Assembly (NCBI RefSeq): GCF_963583255.1
Contig: NC_084807.1
Coordinates: 26,356,381-26,420,380 of the forward strand
DNA from: Pyrus communis
Taxonomy: Eukaryota > Streptophyta > Magnoliopsida > Rosales > Rosaceae
Direction of reading: 5' to 3'
Length of the DNA: 64,000 nucleotides
Shown here: positions 33,014-46,566 of the stretch, piece after piece
Numbering within the stretch: position 1 is the first letter of the stretch
How the letters are laid out: each line of letters starts with the position of its first letter
Notes under the pieces: generated by a model
The model's input: only the letters and a program-made list of their open reading frames with translations
Database searches by the model: none
What the model was told of the DNA's origin: nothing
Translations under genes and position numbers: made by a program

Positions 33014-36000
33014 TGGTATCAAATTTGTCACTCTCAGGATCATGAAGCCAATGACTGCTTTGAACGCATGAATCATGCGTTTGCTGGGAAAATTCCACCA
33101 GCTAAATTAGCATCAATGTGTGCTCACACCACTGCTAAATCTACCTCTCCTACCTGGATTTTGGATTCTCGAGCTACCTCGCATATCACGAATGATATCT
33201 CTGTTATTCATTCTCCTATGCCTTATCATGGTGAAGACAAGGTTTATATCGGTGATGGTCAAGGTATACCCATTCACCACACTGGTACTTCTGTTCTTAA
33301 AACTCCAACTGCAGCATTTAAGTTGAACAATGTTCTCCATGTTCCTCATATGAAGTTTAATCTCCTCTCTACATATCAATTTTTAAAGGATAATTATTGT
33401 CTATTAATCCTTGATTCTGATGGTTCTATAATCAAGGACTGTTCTACGGGGAAGATGCTTTTTCAAGGGCTAGTTAGCTCTGGCTTTTATCATGTGCAAG
33501 GTACTTCACCTGCTTCTGTTTGTGCTCCAGATTCTACATCATCCTATGCTAATATTAGTACTCCAGCTTCCTTACAACTTTGGCATAAGAGGCTTAGACA
33601 TCCTTCTTCTGCAATCTTCCGGAAGATATTAAGTAGAAATAAGCTTGCTTACACTGGAAAACAATTTGTATCTTTCTTTTGTCAAGATTGTGCAATTGGT
33701 AAAAATCATAAGTTGCCATTTTTTGTAAGCACTAGTAGTACTACTCACAGTTTAGAACTTGTTCACTATGATGTTTTAGGCCCTGCTCCTATCTCCTCTG
33801 TTAGTGGATATAAATTCTATGTTTTGTTTGTCGATGAGTTTACCAAATATAGTTGGCTATTTCCTTTGAAGTTCAAATCTGAGGTCTTCTCCATATTTGT
33901 GCATTTCAAATCATATGTTGAGAATTTGACTGGAAACAAAATCAAGACTCTACGATCTGATTCAGGGGTTTAGTTCATTTCTTCTCCAACATGGTATTTT
34001 GCATCAATTCAGTTGCCTTCACACCCTAGAGCAAAATGGGTGTGTTAAGAGGAAACATAGGCATTTAACTGAGACCACTCGAACAATGCTTGCTATTTCC
34101 AAAGTTCCCCACAAATTTTGGGTTGAAGCTTTCTCCACTGAGTTTATCTAGTTAACTGATTGCCAATTTCTAGTTTGGATAAATCACCACAGGAACTTTT
34201 TTTTCAAAAGCCTCCAGATTACTCAAGGTTAAAAGTTTTTGGATGCAGTTGCTATCCTTGGTTCAAACCTTATGTTTCTTCTAAACTTGATGGCAAGAGT
34301 ACACCATGTGCCTTTCTTGGTTATAGCCTGCAGTATAAGGGGTGTATATGTTTAGATATGCAAACATCTCGGGTCTATATTTCCAGGCATGTCTTGTTTA
34401 ATGAGAGTCATTTTCCATTTCATCAAAAATCTCTTCAACCATTTACCCAATACTCTTTTTTTGTTCCAGATTCATCCTTTCTTTTACCTTTTCCCATTAC
34501 TTCACCTCTTACCACACCTACTATAGCTTTTCCTATATCATCTTCTCCATTACATTATTCCAGCTCTACTTCTTCACCTCTTGCCTCTCAATCAGTTTCT
34601 CCACCTTCTATTCAACCATCTGTTTCTCACATTCCCCCTCCACCTCCCCACAATACTCACCCAATGATAACTCAATCCAAAGCTGGAATCTTTAAACCAA
34701 GGGCTTTAACAGCAACCAAACACCTTATTAATCTTGCCCAATTTGTTCCTACTACATATTTACAAGCATCTAAGCATGATCATTGGAAACAGGCTATGTT
34801 AGAGGAATTTCAAGCTCTACAGTCTACTGGTACATGGACTTTTGTTCCATTTTCTCCTCATCAAAATATAATTGGTTGTAAATGGGTTTTTAGAATAAAG
34901 AGGAAACCTGATGGTTCTGTGGACAAGTACAAGGCTCAATTAGTAGCCAAAGGCTTTCATCAACAAGAAGGAGTGGATTTTAAGGAAACTTTTAGTCATG
35001 TTGCAAAGCCAGTGACCATTCGGATCTTGCTAACATTGGCTGTTTAGTTTGACTGATTATTGAATTAACTGGACATTAGTAATGCTTTTCTTAATGGTTC
35101 CCTCAAAGAAGAAGTATTCATGCAGCAACCTCCAGGCTTTATTGACTCTTCTAAGTCGTCTTATGTTTGCAATTTAAATAAATCACTCTATGGGCTCAAG
35201 CAAGCTCCTAGAGCTTGGTATGACAAATTGTTTCATGCCCTATTATCTATTGGCTTCTCTAACTCACAATCTAATTGCTCACTCTTTATTACATTCTCTC
35301 CTTCATTGGTGATTATTTTGGTCTATGTGGATGATATATTGGTCACGAGTCTAAATCCTTCAGTCTGTAAGGATTTTATCACTCAACTTAGTAAACTGTT
35401 TCCAGTTAAGGACTTAGGCCGTCTTCATTATTTCTTAGGCCTGGAAGTCCATAGATCTTCAGAGGGCATTTTTCTTTCTCAAGGGAAGTATGCTCTTGAT
35501 TTATTACTTAAAGCAAAGATGGAAGGCTGCAAATCGTGTTCAACACCACTTGGTAGTAAAAAATTAGATCATGTTGGCTCCCCTATATCTGATCCGTATG
35601 AATACAGGTCCATTGTCGGTGCTCTACAATATTTGACTTGGACACGGCATAACTTATCATTGTCCACAGGATACACATTATCAAGCTGTAAAAAGGATCC
35701 TCAGATTTCTTAAGGGTTCTGTCAATCAAGGGTTATGGTTTCGAAAGAGTCCTCTACATCTCACTGCTTTCTTTGATGTTGACTGGGTTGGCTGCGTTTA
35801 TGACCGGCGTTCCACCAGTGGCTATTATGTGTATTTGGCAACAACCTTATCAATTGGAGTGCCAAGAAGCAAAGCACAGTTGCCCGCTCTTCCACATAAG
35901 CTGAATATCATTCTCTAGCACATATTGCAACAGATATTACATGGGTTTGTAAGATTTTCAGAGACATTGGCTTTCCTTTATCCAAAGTTCCTGTCTTATG

Positions 36001-36243
36001 GCATGATAATGTCTCTGCCATCTCCATCTCTTTGAATCCAATTTTTCATGCTCGTGCCAAACATGTTGAAATAGATTATCACTATATTCGGGAGTTAGTA
36101 CTGTCTCATCTACTTCATGTCCAGTATGTGCGTACTCAATATCAAATTGCTGATATTCACACAAAGGCTCTCTCTAAAGCTCGGTTCAACGCTTTGCAGT
36201 CCAAACTTTCTCTCGAATTACCTCCTGTCAACTTGAGGGGGTG

Positions 36244-36433
36244 TATTGACACACAATCCAGGACATCATAACAGTTTTCTGTTTGCTTAGTGTAACTAAT
36301 TGTTGTCTTAGTATAATTAGTTATACTTAATTAGATGCTAATTATGATTAGTAGTGTGTGTGTGTGTGTGTATATATACACTGTTGTAAAGACTCATTTC
36401 TTCAATGAAACAGAATCTTTCATAAATCTCATA
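36244..36433 (+). repeat. 3' LTR of the degenerate Copia
   Basis: 190 bp, with the same ends as the 5' LTR and followed by GGAGG. The microsatellite has a different TG count. Confidence 0.85.
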
Positions 36434-36438
36434 GGAGG

Positions 36439-38211
36439 CAGCTGTTGATTGAGGCCATTGAAAGAAAAATAAAGTCCCATCATGTGATAGACAAGAATAT
36501 GAGATTAGGGAATAAATTGTTCGCAATTCCTTTAATTAATTCCTTTTCTTAAGCAGGTTAAGGTTTTTGGAATTGTTTAAACATAAGCTGCCAAAGTGTG
36601 ACACTATTTCTAGTAGACGGATGACTTTTCTAAAATTTCTGCTCCTACTTCCTCTTCTCAACCAACGCATGTTTACGGGCAAAAATTTGAGTCTCCATTT
36701 TACCGAATTCAAAATCAATGGGAATCTAACAAACAAAAGACACGAAAAAAAAAAAAAAAGAGGAAGCCAAAGTTTTTGATAAAGTGATATTTGTCTTATA
36801 AGGTATTAGATAATTCATATATTTATACGTTTTATATATTTGATTGTGACGTAATTTTGTTGTGAATGTATTAACTTCTTGTAATATATTTTTGACCCCT
36901 ATAGTTCATACGAACAAAGAAGAAATCGAATGTGGGAAAGCAAGCAATGTGAAGTGAGAGGCCAAAAGAACAAAGGCTTAAGGGCAAAAAGTGACCAAAA
37001 CCCTAATAAATAAGGGAACAAAAAAACTGTGAAAAGACATGTGAAACCGACAATTACAACTAACAAAGTATTGTGAAGGGAACATACGTACCTACCTAAC
37101 TGCATGCATGGAATGATTTTTCTTGTGTTTTCACCGGTGAATTAAATTTCAACAACTACCAGGAGAAAGAAGAGGTTGCCACGCCTTTTGCCGACTCCCG
37201 GATTATCAAAAGGCGAGAACCTAGGATTTATTTGGAGAGAAGTAGGGAGATTTTTTAATGTGTTAAAAACACGGTCTGACAAGTGTAATAATATAATTGT
37301 TTGGAAAATTGTAATAATATAATTGTTTGGAAAATTGAAAAAAAAAAATTCAACCGGTCGTATTATGGTACTAGTATACTAAATCATATTCCTAGCACAC
37401 TGAAAATTTTATTATGTGGAGATTATTGGAATATGCTGCAGAATAAGTTAACTGTGATTGCTCCTACCATTGCATAATGTCCCCACCAAACTGCATTATT
37501 TGAAAAACAATATAGTCATGTGATCAACAAATGAGCTATAAAGTAAACAATTCAAGCACAAGATTATGACAATTTGCAGCCGACAGGCCGCTATCAAGGT
37601 TTTGGCTGGCTGAAAAAAAATGGCCACTGGTACTAATTTCCTTTCTTAAGCTGAAAAAATGGGCACTGGGATGAAAATTTGGGCGAGATTCTTTAGAGAG
37701 ATGAAAAAACGAGTTACACCTATTCTATGGTGTTAAGCAGCTGTCTCATTGTTCAATAATGATTTGGTTTGAAGAAAATATACAACCAATTATGAGACAT
37801 AATTTTTTCGGGAGAAGATTGATGCTTTAGCTTTGTTACTGTAAGAAAATAGGTTGTCCATATCATGAGCAATTATTGGATTCCCAATGTAACTAGAGCC
37901 GTGATGAGCATGATTATACCAAAGAAAAGAGAACGTTTCAGACTGATCATGAATAACGAGAATCAATTATTCGTCGGGAACGTTGAGCATAAGTAGTATA
38001 TCAAAAGTTAAAGGTTCGTTTGTAAGTGCTTTTAAAATGATCGAAAACTCTTTTAAAAAAAATTCTATTGGATTTCAAAAGCAGTCGAACTGCTTTCTAT
38101 GTTTCTTGCATGAAATACTTAATGCTTTTCTAATATTCATTTGTATTTAACTAAAAATTAATTTCAAAAATATTTTTATCAAAAGTTTTTTCAATTATTT
38201 TAAAGGAAAAC
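36439..38211. other. Intergenic, no gene recognised
   Basis: AT-rich DNA with a small direct repeat at 37287-37335 (TAATAATATAATTGTTTGGA occurs twice). No coding signal. Confidence 0.4.
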
Positions 38212-38469
38212 TAATGAAAATGACTTGAAAACTTTGAGTTTTAACAAAATTGACAAAATAAAAGGTAAATTGAATAGTACCATAATTGATTTTTTAGTGT
38301 AAAAATATGGTTTTTCGTTAAAGTGAATAACACCAGAAGCTAATGAAAATGACTTGAAAACTTTGAGTTTTAACAAAAATGACAAAATAAAAGGTAAATT
38401 GAATAGTACCATAATTGATTTTTTAGTGTAAAAATATGATTTTTCGTTAAAGTGAATAGCACCAGAAGC
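38212..38469. repeat. 129-bp tandem duplication of a dispersed repeat
   Basis: Two adjacent 129-bp units (38212-38340 and 38341-38469) beginning TAATGAAAATGACTTGAAAA differ at only a few bases. Their sequence is the inverse of the repeat at 3470-3625 (shared TTTTTCGTTAAAGTGAATA word). A MITE-type repeat therefore appears locally duplicated. Confidence 0.8.
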
Positions 38470-39245
38470 TTTTCGTTAAAATTCTCTTATTTTAGAGCAC
38501 TTTCAAACTATCCGGAGACTTTTTAAGATGATAGAGACCGAAAGCAAAGAATAGTAGAAGACTAGCTAGCTAGAAGAATCTGCGGAAAAAGATATAATTT
38601 TCTTTTAAAAAATGTTGAATCATCACCTGTGCTATCTTTCTATATTAACACAAATTAATTGAAAATTGCATTGCGGTAGTTGAGATTTAGGTTTGGGAGC
38701 TTAAGAACTGAATAATAGGCTTTATAAAGTTTGGATCATTTGTCCTTTATACTACAAACCATAAATGCTTCTTAAGAGCATCCGGTACTTTTCCAACGTG
38801 TTTTTATAACTCATGAAGAGTTTTAACGTTTTCAATCAAATCTTATCGAAATTGTTTTTAATTATCTAAAAACTTTAGTCATTCTAAAAGCACTCCAAAC
38901 ATGCGGAAATCTAATTTTTTACAGAACAAATAACAATTGCTTGAACACTAGAGAAATTGTAAGTGAGGGGAAAAAGAATTGAATGCTTTTATTTTTCTCT
39001 TTAAGTTGGACAAGTACAAGTAATATTAGATATCAAATTTCTTCAGAAGCTTTTTGCAATTGCATGTGTCTTCTCTGTCACAACGAAGACACAGAAAAGA
39101 TGAACAGCTAGGGTTTTTATAGCCACGAGCAACCCACATTCACTTGTCTGCAATCCTTCAACTTTGTATCAATTTTGAACCAGAAGGACTTAAAGGCCAG
39201 CTAAAATTAGTGGCAAGACAACCACAAGATTTAATTTTTGTGGGT
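38470..39245. other. Intergenic, no gene recognised
   Basis: AT-rich spacer leading into the 3' end of the PPR pseudogene. Nothing recognised. Confidence 0.4.
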
Positions 39246-40592
39246 CTATGAGTCCAATCCTCTATCCACCATCATCAATCTCACTCTCTCTGCATTCTCC
39301 AACCTACCCACATTGCCATAAATCTTCATCAGACGCTCGAAATTATACTCGTTATCCGGCTCCAGATCGAAAAGCCTCTGCAGCAACCTCCCCAATGCTC
39401 ACATTGCCGTGAAGGTAGCTAGCATACAGCAGTGCACCCCACAAAGTTGGACCAGCATCGAACTCCATTCCATTATGATCCCGTTAGCTTTTTTGATTCG
39501 GCCTGCCCTTCCGTAAAGATTCACCATACAAGCATAATGTTCCATCATTGGATTAATTCTGTATCTATTTTTCATGACAGAAAATAGTCTCTGGCCGTCC
39601 TTCACCAAACCCAAATTGGCGCAAGCCGATAAGATTGACACAAATGTCATATTGTCTGGCAAAGCACCGTCCTTCAAAGAGGGGACCGCGGCGAATTACC
39701 CATGTCGAATTACCCACAAAACTCCATGTCGAATTACCCATCCATGGATTTGAACAACGAGCTCCAATGATGGGACTGCGGCGAGGACTGTAGATATAGA
39801 AATAGAATCCGGCTGGTGCCCCTTATCAAACATTTAGCGAAAGATGTCCAGTGCCTGCAGCAAAGGCCCGCCTCGCATGTAACTCGTGACGTGAGCATTG
39901 TGTTCCAAGAAACCTTGTCCCGATTAGCAACCTTATCAAAAACTTTCAGAGCTTTCACAATGTCGCCACATCTGGCATACATGTCCACCTGTGCATTAAG
40001 TTCAACAAACCCAAAAACATACCGATGCACAGCCTCACCAATCTGAATGAAACCAATTCCCCAAAAGCTTTCAAAACTTGAGGGAACGTGAACCGGTCTG
40101 GTTCAATCCCCTCTTCCTCCATTTGAAAATACAACGCCATTGCATCCTCATACAAACCCAATTCCGCATACCCGAGATAAGCGCATTCCATGCGAAAGCC
40201 GGCACGTCCCTCTAAGGCATTTCATCAAACACCTTGTGAGCCTCCTCCCTACGCCTACTAGCAGCGTAAAGTCTAAGCAGCTTCGGCTAGAGGCCTACTT
40301 TTCGACGCAAAAGGCTTCTGGGAATGAGCTTATGAACCCGGAAGCGATACTCCATTGCTTCTAGCTGCTAGCATATTCCAAAGGGAAGCAAAGGTACGTT
40401 TACACCTTTGTCAATGGATGCTTCGAGGTCCTTAACGACGGCGTCGAGGACTTGGAGCTTGGTATGGGCAGGGGGTTTGATAAATAATGTGGGGGTTGAC
40501 TTGGGGAAGGAGAGGGAATTGATGTTCTGATTTTGGTGAAGTTGTTTCTGCTTCTTGTTCTTCTTGCTTTTGGAAGAAGTGCCGATGCTCAT
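39246..40592 (-). pseudogene. PPR protein pseudogene (At4g25270/OTP70-like)
   Basis: Minus-strand pieces of a PLS-class pentatricopeptide repeat protein. The N-terminal part (from about 40592) has LQVLDAVVKDLEASIDKG. Middle repeats include GYAELGLYEDAMALYFQMEE with EPDRFTFPQVLKA, and YARCGDIVKALKVFDKV with DKVSWNTML. The C-terminal part includes NMTFVSILSACANLGLVKDG, HYACMVNLYGRAGRI and a tail ending VDRGLDS then TAG at 39246-39248. Frames shift or stop near 40370, 40275, 40200, 40035, 39960 and 39730, and several repeats are missing. Order and wording resemble, from memory, Arabidopsis At4g25270 (OTP70, a chloroplast RNA-processing factor). No functional protein is possible. A repeated CATGTCGAATTACCCA word near 39698-39740 marks one lesion. 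Confidence 0.85.
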
Positions 40593-41165
40593 TTTTGCAG
40601 TGTGGAAGCTAGCAAGTGAAATGTGGTCACCAATTTTTGAAATATTGTTTGCAAACTTTCAATTTAAAAGGGCCTATAATCTACTGGGCGAGTACACTGC
40701 TTTCACCAACATGGCGGATGACACCAGATACTTAAAAAAATTTAAAAATTTTCTTGACAAGTCGATATAATCTACTGGATAGGTACTGCTCTGACCAATT
40801 GACTTAACTCAAGTACGCAACAAAATTATAATCTTTTCCTGTACAACAGTACATGCATCTTAAGTATCAGATTAGTTTTTGGATTAACAGTAATGAGATC
40901 GACAGACCTCAGTTATACATTTTTCACTTGCTGCATAGTTTTCCTTCCGGCTTAAGCGGGGTACATGCAACCATCAAAGTGACAAATCCGGGTAGATAAA
41001 ATTAACCCAGTTGAGAAGTAACTGATTTAGATTTCACCATGCTTTTTTTAGTAGAAACTTCCACTCGTCGAGACTCTTGTGGACAGCAGGCTAACCTCTG
41101 GTGATCTTTCCCAGAGAGAAGAAAGCATGAAATCTTGCAAGCTCTGCTATCTTTTACTCGAACGT

Positions 41166-43095
<1,930 letters not shown>

Positions 43096-44580
43096 GTCTC
43101 TGTAGCGTTGAGCTGCTCCGATTGTTTTAGCTTTTTGGGTTGACGTTTTTCACTGAGGCATTACGTCGAACAGGTAGATTGCGTTATTGCCTCCTGGTGG
43201 GGGTGCACCGCACGTTGGTCCATCTTCGTTCAGAGGGAGACGAAACAAAATACGAATGGTTATGGGCTGTTAGAACTTTAATCCACCAAGTCCATTTCAT
43301 ATTTCAATTGGGCTCCAAGATGAATGGCTGGCCGAAAATCCCAACCCAACAGAAAAAGAAGCCCAAAATTCATCATCATCATCTTCATGATCATACCCAC
43401 AAAGCACTCTTTTTATGGGACTCTAACAACGTTCTCGGTTCTTTTTTTCATCTTGTAATATTGTTTGATAGTTAGAATTGTCTACTTTCTAGATCAATTT
43501 TTACCGATCAACCATGCAAAAAAATAAAATAATAATAATAATAATATCGGAAATCATTTTACTATTCGATTAATATTGTCAAAATTGTAGTGCTTAAGTG
43601 AGAAACATAATTCATCTATTAAATAATCGTTAAATGACTAAGTTATTTCGAATTTAGTTAATATTTGCAAAAGTTTAAAAAATAACTTGAAAAATAAACG
43701 ATTCATAAAGTCTGTTTCCTCCTCAGGATGAGAAATAGGACCGAAAAAGTAGAATGAGAAGGTTGTTATTCATGCTCTTTCTATGAGCTAAATTTAGTGG
43801 CACACACATGTAGGCTAATTCTAACTATTGGTCACATGAGATTCACAAATGTATAACTAGTTAGAATCAATCAATTGTATGCGCGCATACAGACTAATCT
43901 CATCGTTAATATGCGTGGAGTTCACAATTTATCAATAACCAGATAGTTGCCAACACACAAAATTCACTTAGCAATTACATTATTATCATACCGTCAATCA
44001 AAACCGAACTCTACTCCGAAGCAAATCAAAACTTAACGAACTCAAAAACACTCGACAATGATTTGATAATTGGGAACTTTTCATTTGATTTAAGATTTAG
44101 ATAATGTCGGCTTTGGTGAATGATGGGTTTAACATTTTCTTTTTTGCACGCGAGGAGGTGGTTTGAAAGAAAACTGTGGACTGCATGGCCTAAGACAAAA
44201 GGGATGTTATCGTTTGCTGCCGAAACACTCAAAGTTCATGTCGAGTTTATTAATATTTTGAGAGCAAACAACTCCCCCCACCACAACCCACCAACATCTT
44301 TGAAAAATTGAACACCACACCTGTTGAATTGATTGGACAAATGTGAACTACTTGAAGTTTTGGAAGGTTAATTATGTTTAAGTTTTAGCTTAATGACGAT
44401 GGATGAACTCACGCATTACATCACTAATTTGGATAATGATATCAGTAGTTGTGGATCTTAGCAATAACAAAATGGTTTTGATATGCAAAAGTTGTGTATT
44501 CAAATGCTTATTGTTTACAAAGAGATTGTAGCTTAGCTGGTCAAGAACATTTATTCATTTTTCTAAGACCGCATGTATAA
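43096..44580. other. Intergenic upstream of the nucleotide kinase
   Basis: Likely promoter and leader of the kinase near 43100-43200, then AT-rich DNA with an (ATA)n run near 43525-43545. No gene recognised. Confidence 0.35.
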
Positions 44581-44596
44581 AAATAGGTTTTTCAAC

Positions 44597-44905
44597 CAAA
44601 ATAGTCTTTGAGATTCTCATAACTCTTCACTTTGATCCCTGAAATTTAAAATCGATAAAAGTGGTCCCTGAAATTGTCCACAGTCAATTTTTTGCTCATT
44701 ATATGAAAAATCTCCATTAAATTGAATAAACCATCATTTCAAGGAAAGATGTTGATATGACAAAAATCTCTTCAATTTAACGGAGATTTTTTACATAATG
44801 ACCACATGATTGCTGGTGGACTATCACATTGACCATTTCAAACAATTTTAAGTCTCAATGACTAAAGTGAAGAGTTATGACAATCTCAAAGATCATGTTG
44901 ATTAA
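44597..44905. mobile_element. Long-TIR MITE
   Basis: About 309 bp with inverted repeats of about 55 bp at each end. The left arm has GTCTTTGAGATTCTCATAAC and TCTTCACTTTG; the right arm carries the inverse (CAAAGTGAAGAGTTATGACA in imperfect form). Inner words GGAGATTTTT and AAAAATCTCC also pair. Non-coding. No clear target duplication. Confidence 0.65.
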
Positions 44906-46500
44906 GAAGTCCACAATTTTATAAGGGATGGATCATAGGGCTAGTGGTGCTGACGATATGGGTGATGGAGTGCTTAAGTAAGAGTGAGACTAGGGTGACT
45001 GAAAAGGTGTAGAAATTGGAGTATAAAATCGAAAAGATAATGGAAAGGAAACTGTGGAAATGCTTAGATGTAGCTTTGTGATTGGTTGAACCATTTGCAA
45101 TGGTAGACCCCAATAAGGACAGTGGAATAAAATCGACTGGAAATAGATGGATCCATCAATTTCAGGTCCCATATGCACTTTCTGTTTATTCCCTTCCACC
45201 AAGCAAGTGCACTCCCGCGTCACTAGATTTAATTTATCCTAATAATTGATTAATTCAAGCAATAGTTTACATTAAACTACGTTACGAGACAAAGACTCAG
45301 AAAACAAAAAGAAAAAAAAAAAAAAAAAAAACAATCTCGAAAGACTTGCAAAGATATTTTAAGAAAATAAATAGAGTTTTTAGAGTTAATGGAAGACTTA
45401 ACGTACGACATTTTAGAATTCATATAGCCGACTTCACTTAGCGAGATAAAACTTTATTATTGTTTTTGTTGAACTACATTAAAATATGGAGGACTAAACT
45501 ATTTTAGACATCGTGACTAAGCTTAAGTCTCTTGATAAATGTTTATATTGTGTACAATTACAACATAATCTTTGGACCACAACTGCAAAGTCATTTTCTT
45601 GTCATGAACTTATCCTCACAAGTCACAATGCAACTGGAATGATACCTTGGAAAGGACCTTCTCGTTGGGCTATGCATGCACTATTGGGACCAAAGTTTCA
45701 CAAATTAAATATGTTTTTTTTGCCTAAACATTCATTAATTTACTATTAAAAAAATATATATATATATATATTATACACTTTTAATTTATTTATATTAGGA
45801 ACCACAAAAGGACTTTCTTTCTATTTGTATACTCTTCAATTCTTATGTGACGGTGCATGCTTACGAAAAGTGTGGATAACACTCCCTTTGTGCAGTAATA
45901 TTGCATATGGAAAAAGGTCTGTTTCTTTAGTTGTTTCTTGGTTGATGATGGCAAGAGGTACCTAAAGTAGGTTGGCATATGCATTCTTCAAAAACAAAGG
46001 TAGGGAAATATGTCAAACATGAAATGATGGACATGACCAATGCCCGTGCGTGCAAGGGTAGAAATAAGAATTTTCGTATTGGTTCAAATACTTGCATTAA
46101 GTTGGAGTTGGCTTTTGTCACAGTAGTTACGATTTTGCTACGTAAGAAAATTTTGAGTATAACTGATAATATATCCCTAAATGTCTCATTCATCACTAAT
46201 ACGTTTTCCATTATGAAGTAAAATTTCTTTCGCCCCATGCATGAGAGAAAAAGACGGTTGATGCTACGAGAAACAGAGTTTTTTAATTTGGTACCTACAA
46301 TTGATGCTAGAAGATAGTATATATATTACCTAGATATATACAAAATATTTGCAAAAAATTGCTAAATTCCATGGTAATTATCACTTTTAATTTGTGGTCT
46401 AATATTCAGCTGTGGCATACACGCATACAAGTCAAGCGTGAGACAACTACATTTTTTGTTTTTCCTTTTTTTCTAATTTTCCCTAAAAGCATGGCAGTCA
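44906..46500. other. Intergenic upstream of the MYB gene
   Basis: AT-rich, with an A-run at 45311-45332 and a TA microsatellite at 45753-45771. Short frames near 45513-46240 lack any recognisable domain. Confidence 0.35.
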
Positions 46501-46508
46501 TCACACTA

Positions 46509-46517
46509 GTATATAAA
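46509..46517 (+). promoter_or_regulatory. TATA box of the MYB gene
   Basis: AGTATATAAAGG lies about 55 bp upstream of the ATG at 46567, in good position for a short 5' leader. Confidence 0.6.
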
Positions 46518-46566
46518 GGTGGGTGGAGTGGGGCTTTGGCTTAGGAAGTTGCCTAGTGACAAAGTG

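Larger units (their letters stand above)
32821..36433 (+). mobile_element. Degenerate Ty1/Copia retrotransposon lacking gag
   Basis: Plus strand, 3.6 kb. LTRs at 32821-33013 and 36244-36433 are flanked by the duplication GGAGG (32816-32820 and 36434-36438). A primer-binding site, TGGTATCAAA (33014), and a purine tract, ACTTGAGGGGG (about 36231-36241), are present. Pol parts are collinear: residual zinc knuckle CHSQDHEANDC, protease with DSRATSH in place of DSGA, integrase (LWHKRLRHPS, CQDCAIGKNH), RT ([19 protein letters not shown]) and RNase H pieces. Stops or frameshifts occur near 33971, 34150, 35047, 35700 and 35900. Almost all of gag is missing because the primer-binding site runs straight into the knuckle. 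The LTRs differ by about seven substitutions plus microsatellite length, so it is older than the element at 13154. Confidence 0.9.
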
